Source: Edaphobacter modestus
Lineage (GTDB): Bacteria; Acidobacteriota; Terriglobia; Terriglobales; Acidobacteriaceae
Reading direction: 5' to 3'
DNA length: 64,000 nt
Assembly (NCBI RefSeq): GCF_004217555.1
Contig: NZ_SHKW01000001.1
Location: 4,464,001-4,528,000, forward strand
Below the pieces are notes generated by a model that was not told where the DNA came from, did not search any database, and saw nothing but the letters and a program-made list of their open reading frames with translations. Below, one piece after another: positions 25,458-33,716 of this stretch (position 1 is its first letter; each line of letters opens with the position of its first letter). A program made the position numbers and the translations under genes.

Positions 25458-27466
25458 CTTGTTTCCTTCCCGAGGATTGGATTGGGTGAGTTGGTTTGGG
25501 GCGCTTGCAGCCGGGCGACGATTGCGTCGGTGTCGTAGACACAGCCGCCCCAGATGCCTCCGCTGGCCTGGACGAGCGCGGCCCAGAGCCTGGTTTGGGA
25601 TGGCAGCATGGGATGGGGAGCGAGATCTTCGCGAGGGCTTCGCGCTTGGAGGCGACGACGACCTTCTTCTGCGGAGAACCGCTCGCTGCCTTCGCCGACG
25701 AGGTTGACGCTTCCGTGAAGGACGTCGCGATCGACGACGATCTCGATGATGTCGCCGTCGAGCACGCGCCCGATGGGACCTCCGGCGAGTGCTTCGGGAG
25801 AGATGTGTCCGATGCAGGCCCCGGTGGAGACGCCGCTGAAACGTGCGTCCGTGAGTACGGCTACGTGTTTGCAATCGGGCAGATTCTTGAGCGCCGAGGT
25901 GATCTGATAGATCTCCTGCATGCCCGCGCCTGCCGGTCCTCCGCAGATGAGGACGATGACGTCCCCTTTGCCGATGGAGCCCTGCTTGATGGCGGCGATG
26001 GCGGCTTCTTCGGTGATGAAGACCCGCGCGGGGCCGATGTGCTGATAGCGATGTCTTTCATCGATGAGAGAGGGATCGATGGAGGTGCTCTTGATGACGG
26101 AGCCTTCGGGGGCGAGGTTGCCGATGGGGAAGCAGACAGTCGGGGTGAGTCCACGACTGCGGGCCTCGTCGGGGGAGAGAATGACGTCTTCGGGATCGAC
26201 GCCATCGAGTGCACGCAGCCTCTCTTTGAGAGCTTTGCGTCTCTCGCTCTGCTGCCACCAGTTGAGATTCTCGTCGAGGGTTTCGCCGGTGACGGTGCGG
26301 ACGGAGGTGTCGAGCAAGCCGGCGCGGCGGAGGTGAAGCATGACCTCGGGTACGGCTCCCGCGAGAAAGACCTGGACGGTGGCGAAGTTGTTGGGGCCGT
26401 TGGGGAGAGCATCGACGAGACGGGGGATATGGCGATTGACGTTGACCCAGTCGTCTACGGTTGGGCGGTGGAGTCCTGCGGCATGTGCAATCGCGGGAAT
26501 GTGTAGAAGGAGATTCGTCGAGCCACCGAACGCTGCGTGGACGACCATGGCGTTGCGGATGGCGGCGTCGGAGAGGACATCGCTTGTTCCGATGCCGAGG
26601 TGTTTCATGCGAAGCATGGCACGTGCGGAGCGCGCGCCGTGGTCGAGCCAGATGGGCTGGCCGGAGGGTGCGAGCGCGGAGTGAGGGAGAGCCAGACCGA
26701 GTGCTTCTCCTACGACCTGCGAGGTGGCGGCGGTTCCGAGGAACTGGCAACCTCCGCCGGGAGTGGCACATGCGCGACAGCCTACTTCGGCGGCATATTC
26801 GAGAGTGATCTGATTGGTGGCATAGCGGGCGCCGATGGTTTGAACTTTTCCGGCGTCCTCGCCTTCGTCCGCGAGCAGGGTGACTCCGCCGGGAACGAGG
26901 ATGCTGGGGTAGGGACCACAGGACGCGAGAGCCATCATCATGGCGGGAAGTCCCTTGTCGCAGGTGGCGATTCCGACGACGCCTTTGCGCGTGGGAAGGG
27001 AACGGATGAGGCGGGAGAGGACGATCGCGGCGTCGTTGCGGTAGGGGAGAGAGTCCATCATGCCTGCGGTGCCCTGGGTGCGCCCGTCGCAGGGATCGGT
27101 GCAGGCTCCTGCGAAGGGAATGGCGTGCAGGTTACGGAACTCGCGTGCGGCCTCGGCGACGAGCAGGCCGACCTCCCAATGGCCGGTGTGGAAGCCTAGC
27201 GCGATGGGAGTGCCGTCCTGGGCGCGGAGACCGCCGTGGGTGCTGAGGATGAGGAACTCGGGGTCGAGGAGACGGGAGGGCTCCCATCCCATGCCGGCGT
27301 CCTGGGTAAGGCCGAAGAGGTTTCCGGAGGGCTGGGTGAGAAGCATCTCGGGCGTGATGGGAAGCGCACCCTCGGGACCTCGTGCGTGGGTCTTGATGCT
27401 CTCAAAGAGGGAAGAGTCGTTTTCGAGAACGCTGGAGATTGAGATGGTGCTTTGAGGATGCTTCAT
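25454..27466 (-). CDS. yjhG: YjhG/YagF-type D-xylonate dehydratase (IlvD/Edd family)
   Basis: The 670-residue protein aligns by eye along its length with the E. coli YjhG/YagF dehydratases. Shared blocks include PSGNLFGLTQDAGMGW, TDPCDGRTQGTAGMMDSLPY, ATCDKGLPAMMMAL, GGGCQFLGTAATSQVVGE and DARFSGVSTGACIGH. Cysteines in the DPCDG and TCDKG motifs would ligate the Fe-S cluster. It dehydrates D-xylonate to 2-keto-3-deoxy-D-xylonate. In E. coli an aldolase follows; here an FAH-fold enzyme and KGSADH follow instead, implying the Weimberg rather than the Dahms route. It lies one base downstream of the MFS gene and overlaps the FAH start by four bases, so it is within one operon. Confidence 0.9.
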   Translation of the reverse strand: MKHPQSTISISSVLENDSSLFESIKTHARGPEGALPITPEMLLTQPSGNLFGLTQDAGMGWEPSRLLDPEFLILSTHGGLRAQDGTPIALGFHTGHWEVGLLVAEAAREFRNLHAIPFAGACTDPCDGRTQGTAGMMDSLPYRNDAAIVLSRLIRSLPTRKGVVGIATCDKGLPAMMMALASCGPYPSILVPGGVTLLADEGEDAGKVQTIGARYATNQITLEYAAEVGCRACATPGGGCQFLGTAATSQVVGEALGLALPHSALAPSGQPIWLDHGARSARAMLRMKHLGIGTSDVLSDAAIRNAMVVHAAFGGSTNLLLHIPAIAHAAGLHRPTVDDWVNVNRHIPRLVDALPNGPNNFATVQVFLAGAVPEVMLHLRRAGLLDTSVRTVTGETLDENLNWWQQSERRKALKERLRALDGVDPEDVILSPDEARSRGLTPTVCFPIGNLAPEGSVIKSTSIDPSLIDERHRYQHIGPARVFITEEAAIAAIKQGSIGKGDVIVLICGGPAGAGMQEIYQITSALKNLPDCKHVAVLTDARFSGVSTGACIGHISPEALAGGPIGRVLDGDIIEIVVDRDVLHGSVNLVGEGSERFSAEEGRRRLQARSPREDLAPHPMLPSQTRLWAALVQASGGIWGGCVYDTDAIVARLQAPQTNSPNPILGKETR

Positions 27467-27467
27467 G

Positions 27468-28799
27468 TCAGTTTTGTGGTGCGCGGTTGCGTTGCGGTGT
27501 CTTTGGCAGAGCGAGGATGAGGAAAGAAGAGCATATCAGCGCAAGGGCCATGAGAAGGAAGCCGGGGCGCGAGCTTCCGGTGAGGGCCTGCAGGAGGCCC
27601 ACGAGATAGCTTCCGGCAAATGCCCCGAGGGCTCCGCTGCTATTGATTAAGGCTAAGACCTCGGCGGCTACGTTCTTTGGCAGTCGCTCGGGAACGATGG
27701 CGAAGAAGGGGCCATAGGGGGCATACATGCAGCCCCCCGCGAGGACAAGGCAGGCGAATGCTGCTGGAAAGCTTCGGTTGGCAAGGAGGAAGGAACCGAG
27801 GAGTGCAATTCCGGACAGGAGCAGAAAGGGCCAGACAAGAGCTTCGCGGCGGAGAGTCTTGTCGGAGAGATAGGAGACGACGATCATGAGAATGATGGAC
27901 GCGAGATAGGGAATGGCGGAGAGCAGACCAGTCTCGCCCATCGACATGGAACTGCCCTGGCGCACGATGGTGGGAAGCCAGAGGACGAAGCCGTAGACAC
28001 CGAGGCTCCAGCAGAAGTATTGGACAGAGAGCAGGAGAACATCGCGGCGAAGGAGCGCCTGTTTGAGGGACTTCACGGGCTCTAGCGATCTTTGTTCCTC
28101 TGCCAGTCGCTCTTCCAGTGCCAGGGCGGCGTCGGCATCGAGCCAGCCTGCGTCGGCGGGGCGGTCGCGGACGAGGAGGATCCATGCAAGAGCCCAGGCT
28201 ACGGAGGGGATACCTTCGAAGATGAAGGTCTTCTGCCAGCCGAAGGACTGGATCAGGTATCCGGTGATGGCTGACATCCAGAGGACGGTGATGGGATTTC
28301 CGAGGATGAGAATGGAGTTGGCGCGAGAACGCTCCTCACGGGTAAACCAGCGGGTAAGCAGGAGCAGCATTGCGGGGAGGATGACGCTTTCCGCGATTCC
28401 GAGAAGAAAGCGATCGAGCGCGAGCAGCCAGAAGGTCCGGATGACTCCGGTGAGGGCGGCGAGGGAGCCCCATGTGATCAGAGCCGTGAAGATGAGCCAG
28501 CGCGAGCTGTGGGTTCTCGCGAATTGGGCTCCCGGGATTTGAAAGATGAAGTAGCCGAGAAAGAAGAGGGCACCGAGCAGGGAGCTTTGCGAGCCGGTGA
28601 TGTGGAGCGTTTCGGCGAGTCCAGCGGCGGCTCCGAATCCATAGTTGGCGCGATCGAGATAGGCCAGGCTGTAGGTAATAAAAGCCGCAGGAAGGACGAA
28701 GGTCCATCGCTTTCTCAACGCTGCCTGAATCTTCATGTCAGCGGCGAGTGGTGATGCTTTGTCTGAGATCGATTTCGGCTTGGGAGAAGATGGAGTCAC
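27468..28799 (-). CDS. MFS transporter, ACS (anion:cation symporter) type
   Basis: The 443-residue inner-membrane protein has about 12 predicted helices with a basic loop after helix 2 (RTHSSRW) and a long central cytoplasmic loop. SLAYLDRANYGFGAAAGL in the first helix region is typical of the ACS family that imports hexuronates, galactonate, phthalate and similar acids. Co-transcription with xylonate dehydratase suggests uptake of an aldonate such as xylonate. The GTG at 28799 follows CCAGGAAAA; an ATG 21 codons later is an alternative. It sits second in the SDR-MFS-YjhG-FAH operon. Confidence 0.85.
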   Translation of the reverse strand: MTPSSPKPKSISDKASPLAADMKIQAALRKRWTFVLPAAFITYSLAYLDRANYGFGAAAGLAETLHITGSQSSLLGALFFLGYFIFQIPGAQFARTHSSRWLIFTALITWGSLAALTGVIRTFWLLALDRFLLGIAESVILPAMLLLLTRWFTREERSRANSILILGNPITVLWMSAITGYLIQSFGWQKTFIFEGIPSVAWALAWILLVRDRPADAGWLDADAALALEERLAEEQRSLEPVKSLKQALLRRDVLLLSVQYFCWSLGVYGFVLWLPTIVRQGSSMSMGETGLLSAIPYLASIILMIVVSYLSDKTLRREALVWPFLLLSGIALLGSFLLANRSFPAAFACLVLAGGCMYAPYGPFFAIVPERLPKNVAAEVLALINSSGALGAFAGSYLVGLLQALTGSSRPGFLLMALALICSSFLILALPKTPQRNRAPQN

Positions 28800-28847
28800 T
28801 TTTTCCTGGGAGATGCCTTGAGGTTCAAATGAAGCGCGGAAACTGGA

Positions 28848-29591
28848 TCAGCTCATGTACCAGCCGCCGTTCAGGTTGAGGGTCTGGCCGGTGATATAGC
28901 CGTTCGATGCGATGAAGGCTATCGCATCCGCCACTTCTTCAGCGTGGCCGAAGCGCCCAACCGGAATGAGGTCGGGACGGATATTTTTGTTTTTGCGAAT
29001 CATCTCGGTTTCGATGAGCGCCGGCGCGATGGCGTTGGAGGTGATGCCTTCCTTTGCGAGCAGGTTAGCGTAACTGTGCATGAGTCCAAGCATTCCGGCT
29101 TTGCTGGCGGCGTAATGCGGTCCGACGACTCCCCCGGTCTGGGCGGCCACCGAGGAGATGAAGACGAGGCGTCCCCATTGTTGTTGCCGCATGGCTGGAA
29201 TTACGGCCTGCGAGAGAAGGAAGGCCGAGGTGAGGTTGGTTTCGATGGTTCGACTCCAGTCGCTTGCATCGAGTTCAAGGAAGGGCCGGGAGGGATTGAT
29301 CCCGGCATTGTTGACGAGGATGTCGATGGTGCCCAGCTCGGCCTGGACCTTCTTCACCATGGACTCGACTTCCTGCTGACGGGATACGTCGGCGCGGAAG
29401 GCATAGGCGCGTCTTCCGAGTTCTTCGATGGCGCGAACGATGGAAGTGGCATCCTCCTCCGAGTTCAGGTAGTTGACGGCGACGTCACAGCCCTGGGCCG
29501 CGAGAGAGAGTGCTGCCGCACGGCCTATACCGCGCGATCCGCCTGTAATGAGGGCCGTCTTTCCGGTGAGCGATTTCAACGAAGATTCCAT
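28848..29591 (-). CDS. short-chain dehydrogenase/reductase, first gene of the xylonate operon
   Basis: The 247-residue classical SDR has the cofactor motif TGGSRGIG, the NNAG motif, and the catalytic Ser (FISSVAAQ) and YAASK (Tyr-Lys) residues. It ends in the usual GQTLNLNGGW sequence. The family oxidises sugars or reduces ketones with NAD(P)H. As the first gene before an MFS importer and xylonate dehydratase it may oxidise a sugar or interconvert aldonates; the substrate cannot be read from sequence. I chose the ATG at 29591; a TTG at 29609 would add six residues. The TTGC-N7-GCAA operator lies 121 bases upstream in the divergent region. Confidence 0.85.
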   Translation of the reverse strand: MESSLKSLTGKTALITGGSRGIGRAAALSLAAQGCDVAVNYLNSEEDATSIVRAIEELGRRAYAFRADVSRQQEVESMVKKVQAELGTIDILVNNAGINPSRPFLELDASDWSRTIETNLTSAFLLSQAVIPAMRQQQWGRLVFISSVAAQTGGVVGPHYAASKAGMLGLMHSYANLLAKEGITSNAIAPALIETEMIRKNKNIRPDLIPVGRFGHAEEVADAIAFIASNGYITGQTLNLNGGWYMS

Positions 29592-29711
29592 CTCCAGATC
29601 CGGAGGCAACGGTCTGGTCTTTGCCTCAGCGTATCAAGGCTAACGCGGTTAAAACTGCTCGACAAGCGTCTGGAACATAGTGCTATGATGATGCACCATT
29701 ACGCAATAGGA

Positions 29712-29728
29712 ATTGCATATAGAGCAAT
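29712..29728. promoter_or_regulatory. operator-like palindrome TTGC-N7-GCAA (site A)
   Basis: ATTGCATATAGAGCAAT lies between the divergent SDR operon and the heme-TPR gene. A further half-site GCAA lies six bases before it (GCAA-N6-TTGC), the same phasing as at the other sites. It could control both directions. This is one of at least seven copies in the island. Confidence 0.7.
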
Positions 29729-29787
29729 GCATTCCGTGTTATTTTTGGTGACCAGTCGTTGAGTGAGAGGGTCAAAGCGTTGTCTCC

Positions 29788-32097
29788 ATGCCGAGCTTGA
29801 TTCGAAGGATAAAGCTGAACCCGCGCCGGGCGTGGGGATTGTTGGCGATGTTGTGTGCTGTTGTTGCGGCCGCGGTTCTCGCCTGGCATCTGGTTGGAGA
29901 AAAGCCGCACACCGTAGAGACCAAGGGCTCAACTGTAACTCAGCTTAATACTGGTTATGTCGACGCGCAGGCGTGCGCGACCTGTCATGGAACGATCGCG
30001 AAGACCTTTAAGAAGACCGGGATGGGGCGGTCGTTTTACAGGCCGACGACTGAGAATGTGATCGAGGACTACGAGAAGGCGAATACCTTTGTTCACAAAG
30101 CTTCGGGTCTGCGATACAGGATGATCGAGCGCGACGGGAAGTTTTACGAGCGCCGTTTCACTCTGGGTAAGGACGGAAAGGAAGAGAATGTTCTCGAGGA
30201 GCGAATCGATTATGTGATGGGTTCGGGGAACCAGGCCCGAACGTATATGCACAGGACGAGCCAGGGGAAGCTGGTGGAACTGCCTGTCAGCTGGTATACG
30301 GAAAGATCCGGGTACTGGAATATGAGTCCTGGATTCGACCGGGCCGACCACCCGGACATGCATGGAGCCATCGGCCCGGAGTGCATGTTTTGTCATAATG
30401 GCTATCCACAGCTGACCGATTCGTCGCAGGCTGCGCTTGAAGAATCCATCTTCCCGGAAAAGCTTCCGGAGGGAATTGATTGCCAGAGATGTCATGGACC
30501 TGGCGCGGCGCATGTTGCGGCAGCAAGCGGAGGAAAGGCGACTCTTCCGGAGATTCGCAGCAAGATCGTGAACCCGGCGAAGCTGCCTCGAGATCGGCAG
30601 ATGGAAGTGTGCATGGAATGCCACATGGAGACGAGCGCACGTCATGTTCCGAGCGCGATTCGCGCTTACGGGCGAGAACTCTATTCTTTTCGGCCGGGAG
30701 AGCCACTCGGGGATTACAGGACCTACTTCGAGCGCCCCAAGGATCCCAAGAGCGATGACTACGAGGTGGCGCACGCCGGTTACCAGCTAGTGAGATCAGC
30801 CTGCTTTCGGAACACGCAGATGACGTGTCTGACGTGTCACAATCCTCACGATATTCCTCGCGGCGAAGCAGCGAAGAAGCAATACATTGCGGTCTGTGAG
30901 ACCTGTCATAAGCAGGTTTCCCATAAGGGTGTGGCAATGACGGCGGGGAACGACTGCCTGAGCTGTCATATGCCAAAGCGGCGGACAGAAGGGTCTGTTC
31001 ACATTGTCCTTACGGATCACTATATTCAACGCGTGTGTCCGGCGCGCGACCTGACGGCTCCCTTTCCGGAGTCGCTGCTTCCTGAGGATCTGACGCCGGT
31101 GCAGATCTACTATCCGAGGTCCACGCAGCCAACGGCGAGGGAACAGCTTCTTCTGGCGGTAGCGAAGGTGAATGATGCGGGAATCGATGGAATTGGCCAG
31201 TTACGGGCGCAACTCGATCGTCAGCATCCGCAATGGCCTGAGCCTTACGTTGCGTTAGGCACGGGGTATGCTCGGGCCGGCAAGACAGAGGACGCGGTTC
31301 GAAGTTTCAACCAGGCATTGAAGTTCCATCCCGATGACAGAGCGGCACTGCGTGAGTTGTCCGCAGCTCTGCTAAGCGGAGGACAGGTGGAGCGTGCGGT
31401 CGAGATACTTGAGCGGGCGACCGGAATTTATCCTGAAGATGACGGAATGCTTGCGAATCTCGCCAACGCGTATCTGCGTCAGGGAAAGCTTTCAGAGGCT
31501 CAGGACGCGATCTCGCGCACGCTTGCGATCAACCCCGATCGCGCCGAGGTGCACGATCTCGCGGGATTGGTCGCTATCAAGAGGCAGGACGGGGCTGCTG
31601 CCGAGCAGAGTTTTCGCGAAGCGATCCAGCTGAAGCCGAACCTCGCGGCGCCACAGAACAATCTGGCCAATTTATTGGTAGGGGAACACCGGTACCCGGA
31701 GGCCGAAGCCTATTTCAGGAGAGCGCTCGAGCTGAAGCCCGATTATGGGGACGCGCACCATGGCCTGGGACTGCTTATGATTCTGGAACGAAACAATGCA
31801 GAAGCTACGCATGAACTGCAGGAGGCAGCTCGCACGGCGCCGACTGATCCGGAGGTTCATACAGACCTGGCCGACCTGCTGAGCGCGCAGGGCAGGTTTG
31901 CCGACGCGGCAGCGGAGTACCGCCGTGCCCTGGCGCTGCAGAGCGGCCGGCCGGACGCGAATCTGGGACTTGGCCTCGCGCTGCTGCGGCAGGGGCAGCG
32001 CGAGGAGGCGTTTCGATACATTCAGATCGCGGCACACAGCTCGGATGCAGAGGTCAGCCAGCACGCACAAGGGATTCTGGGACAGGTTTTGCGCTGA
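29788..32097 (+). CDS. multiheme c-type cytochrome with C-terminal TPR repeats
   Basis: The 769-residue protein has a positively charged N-terminus and one hydrophobic segment (about residues 16-34) that exports or anchors it. A cytochrome part follows with seven CXXCH heme sites at 63, 199, 232, 275, 347, 370 and 390 and many extra His that could be distal ligands. From about residue 470 to the end it consists of TPR repeats (AEQSFREAIQLKPN-like units). It resembles cytochrome c554-like proteins fused to TPR. It probably passes electrons in the periplasm, perhaps from the nearby PQQ dehydrogenase, with TPRs docking partners. The ribosome-binding site is weak (GAGAGGG about 18 bases away). 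It shares a divergent promoter region with the xylonate operon. Confidence 0.85.
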   Translation: MPSLIRRIKLNPRRAWGLLAMLCAVVAAAVLAWHLVGEKPHTVETKGSTVTQLNTGYVDAQACATCHGTIAKTFKKTGMGRSFYRPTTENVIEDYEKANTFVHKASGLRYRMIERDGKFYERRFTLGKDGKEENVLEERIDYVMGSGNQARTYMHRTSQGKLVELPVSWYTERSGYWNMSPGFDRADHPDMHGAIGPECMFCHNGYPQLTDSSQAALEESIFPEKLPEGIDCQRCHGPGAAHVAAASGGKATLPEIRSKIVNPAKLPRDRQMEVCMECHMETSARHVPSAIRAYGRELYSFRPGEPLGDYRTYFERPKDPKSDDYEVAHAGYQLVRSACFRNTQMTCLTCHNPHDIPRGEAAKKQYIAVCETCHKQVSHKGVAMTAGNDCLSCHMPKRRTEGSVHIVLTDHYIQRVCPARDLTAPFPESLLPEDLTPVQIYYPRSTQPTAREQLLLAVAKVNDAGIDGIGQLRAQLDRQHPQWPEPYVALGTGYARAGKTEDAVRSFNQALKFHPDDRAALRELSAALLSGGQVERAVEILERATGIYPEDDGMLANLANAYLRQGKLSEAQDAISRTLAINPDRAEVHDLAGLVAIKRQDGAAAEQSFREAIQLKPNLAAPQNNLANLLVGEHRYPEAEAYFRRALELKPDYGDAHHGLGLLMILERNNAEATHELQEAARTAPTDPEVHTDLADLLSAQGRFADAAAEYRRALALQSGRPDANLGLGLALLRQGQREEAFRYIQIAAHSSDAEVSQHAQGILGQVLR

Positions 32098-32116
32098 GAT
32101 CGCTGCAGAGCACGTT

Positions 32117-32148
32117 GAGAAAGAATGGCGTTGACGATTCTCTTTCTC
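32117..32148 (+). terminator. imperfect stem-loop after the cytochrome gene
   Basis: GAGAAAGAAT and ATTCTCTTTCTC pair with a two-base bulge around a 10-base loop. There is no clear T-run, so termination is uncertain. Confidence 0.4.
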
Positions 32149-32184
32149 GATTGCTAGTATTTTGCTCCGCAATGTGCAAGTGAT

Positions 32185-32201
32185 ATTGCGAATTGTGCAA
32201 C
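32185..32201. promoter_or_regulatory. operator-like palindrome TTGC-N7-GCAA (site B)
   Basis: ATTGCGAATTGTGCAAC ends 40 bases before the Gfo/Idh start. A GCAA half-site stands six bases upstream (GTGCAAGTGATATTGC), giving the same phasing as elsewhere. This position would overlap a promoter and suits repression. Confidence 0.7.
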
Positions 32202-32241
32202 AAGTAAAAATGCGAGAGCGTTGCTCTCGGAGGAGGGCCCT

Positions 32242-33657
32242 TTGTTGAATGGAACTCGCACGCTTTCTCGCCGTCGAGTGCTGGCAGGCGCTGCGGCGCT
32301 TGGCGGACTTGGCGCCATGCGTGCCCTGGGGGTTCCCCGGGTGCTCTCTGCTTCCGACAAGGCGAATATTGCGTTTATCGGCATTGGCAATTATGGCGCG
32401 GCCAACCTGAGGGAGCTTGCGGGCGAAAACATCGTTGCGGTTTGCGATGTGGATTGGCGCGACCGATCGCAGCTTTCGGGCAAGTTTACTCCGGCTATCG
32501 AGGTAGCGGCGAAGCATCCGGGTGCGAAACGCTTTGACGATTGGCGCGTGATGCTGGAGCAGATGGACAAGAATATCGACGCCGTCGTGGTTTGCACGGC
32601 GGATCACGTGCATGCGCACGCGGCGCTGACCGCGATGAAGATGGGCAAGCATGTGTACTGCGAGAAGCCTCTGGCCTCGACGGTGGATGAGGTTCGTGCG
32701 ATGGTGGCCGCGGCTCGCCGCTATCCGAAACAGGCTACGCAGACCGGCATTGTCGGGCATGCCTCGGAAGATGTTCGATTGATCGTGGAATGGATTCGTG
32801 CCGGAGCGATCGGAGCGGTCGAGCGGATCGACGTGTTCCAGTCGGACTGGAGCTCGGGGAAGCGCTATATCAATGCTTACCAGGATTGCGAGCATATCGG
32901 GGATAGCGTTCCTGTTCCGGAAGAGGTGAAGTGGGATCTGTTTGTGGGTCCCGCACCTTCGCGGAACTATAACCCCATGTATTTGCCTTTGCGGTGGCGC
33001 AACTGGCAGGACTTTGGCACCGGCATCCTTGGCGATCATGGACCGCACTTCTTCGATCCTGTCGTGTGGGCGCTGGAGCTTGATTACCCGGAGACGATTG
33101 AAGGAGACGCGGACGCGGACTATTCAGGGAAGGCTGCGAAAGAGATGTTCGCTCGGGTCTCGCATGTGAACTTCCGATTCCCTGCGCGCGGGAACCGCCC
33201 TGCGGTGGCCGTGAAGTGGTGGGGATACGACACTCCTCCGGTTCCGCCAGGATGGAAAAAAGAGGAACCGCTTCCAACGGGCGGCGGGATTGTGTATGGC
33301 ACCAAGGGGGTGCTGGTATACGGACCTGTCTACAGCAGTGTTGTCGGGGAGAAAAAACAGGTGTGGCTTCTGCCTGAAGAGGTGGATCGTCAGTTTCAGA
33401 GGCCATCGCGAACCATTCCCAGACCGTCGAGTCATTGGGTGGAGTGGATCGACGCGGCGAAGCAGGGCAAGCAACCATCCTGCAACTGGGAGTATGGCGG
33501 ACATATTACCGAGCTGTGCCTGCTGGGGAATATTGCGATCGCTCACGGGGGCACGACGCTGCGCTTCGATGGCAAGAAGCAGAGATTTCTGAACTCCGAG
33601 AGCGCGAACGCGATGTTTGGGCGCAAGTATCGCAAGGGATGGGAACTGCCGGCGTGA
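32242..33657 (+). CDS. Tat-exported Gfo/Idh/MocA family oxidoreductase
   Basis: The 471-residue protein begins with a Tat signal (SRRRVLAGAAALGG, ending near residue 36). A Rossmann domain follows (AFIGIGNYGAANLREL) with CDVDWR and the family's CEKPLA motif carrying the catalytic Lys, and then the C-terminal alpha/beta domain (DFGTGILGDHGPHFFDPV). Such proteins oxidise or reduce sugar hydroxyls with a tightly bound NAD(P), and exported members are common in Acidobacteria. I chose a TTG start at 32242 because a strong GGAGGAG lies 5-8 bases before it; TTG at 32245 is equally possible. It sits between the cytochrome and the PQQ dehydrogenase. Confidence 0.85.
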   Translation: MLNGTRTLSRRRVLAGAAALGGLGAMRALGVPRVLSASDKANIAFIGIGNYGAANLRELAGENIVAVCDVDWRDRSQLSGKFTPAIEVAAKHPGAKRFDDWRVMLEQMDKNIDAVVVCTADHVHAHAALTAMKMGKHVYCEKPLASTVDEVRAMVAAARRYPKQATQTGIVGHASEDVRLIVEWIRAGAIGAVERIDVFQSDWSSGKRYINAYQDCEHIGDSVPVPEEVKWDLFVGPAPSRNYNPMYLPLRWRNWQDFGTGILGDHGPHFFDPVVWALELDYPETIEGDADADYSGKAAKEMFARVSHVNFRFPARGNRPAVAVKWWGYDTPPVPPGWKKEEPLPTGGGIVYGTKGVLVYGPVYSSVVGEKKQVWLLPEEVDRQFQRPSRTIPRPSSHWVEWIDAAKQGKQPSCNWEYGGHITELCLLGNIAIAHGGTTLRFDGKKQRFLNSESANAMFGRKYRKGWELPA

Positions 33658-33716
33658 GAGCGATCTACGCCGAATGAATGTTTTCAGTATCAATTGACTG
33701 GGCAAGAGGCAGAACG

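Noticed and set aside
25496..26506. Long plus-strand frames opposite the xylonate dehydratase gene
   Set aside because: Composition is low-complexity Gly/Asp/Arg and the opposite strand encodes a clear dehydratase.
31672..33048. Minus-strand frame across the end of the cytochrome and the Gfo/Idh gene
   Set aside because: It crosses two well-supported genes and an operator region; Arg/His-rich shadow frame.
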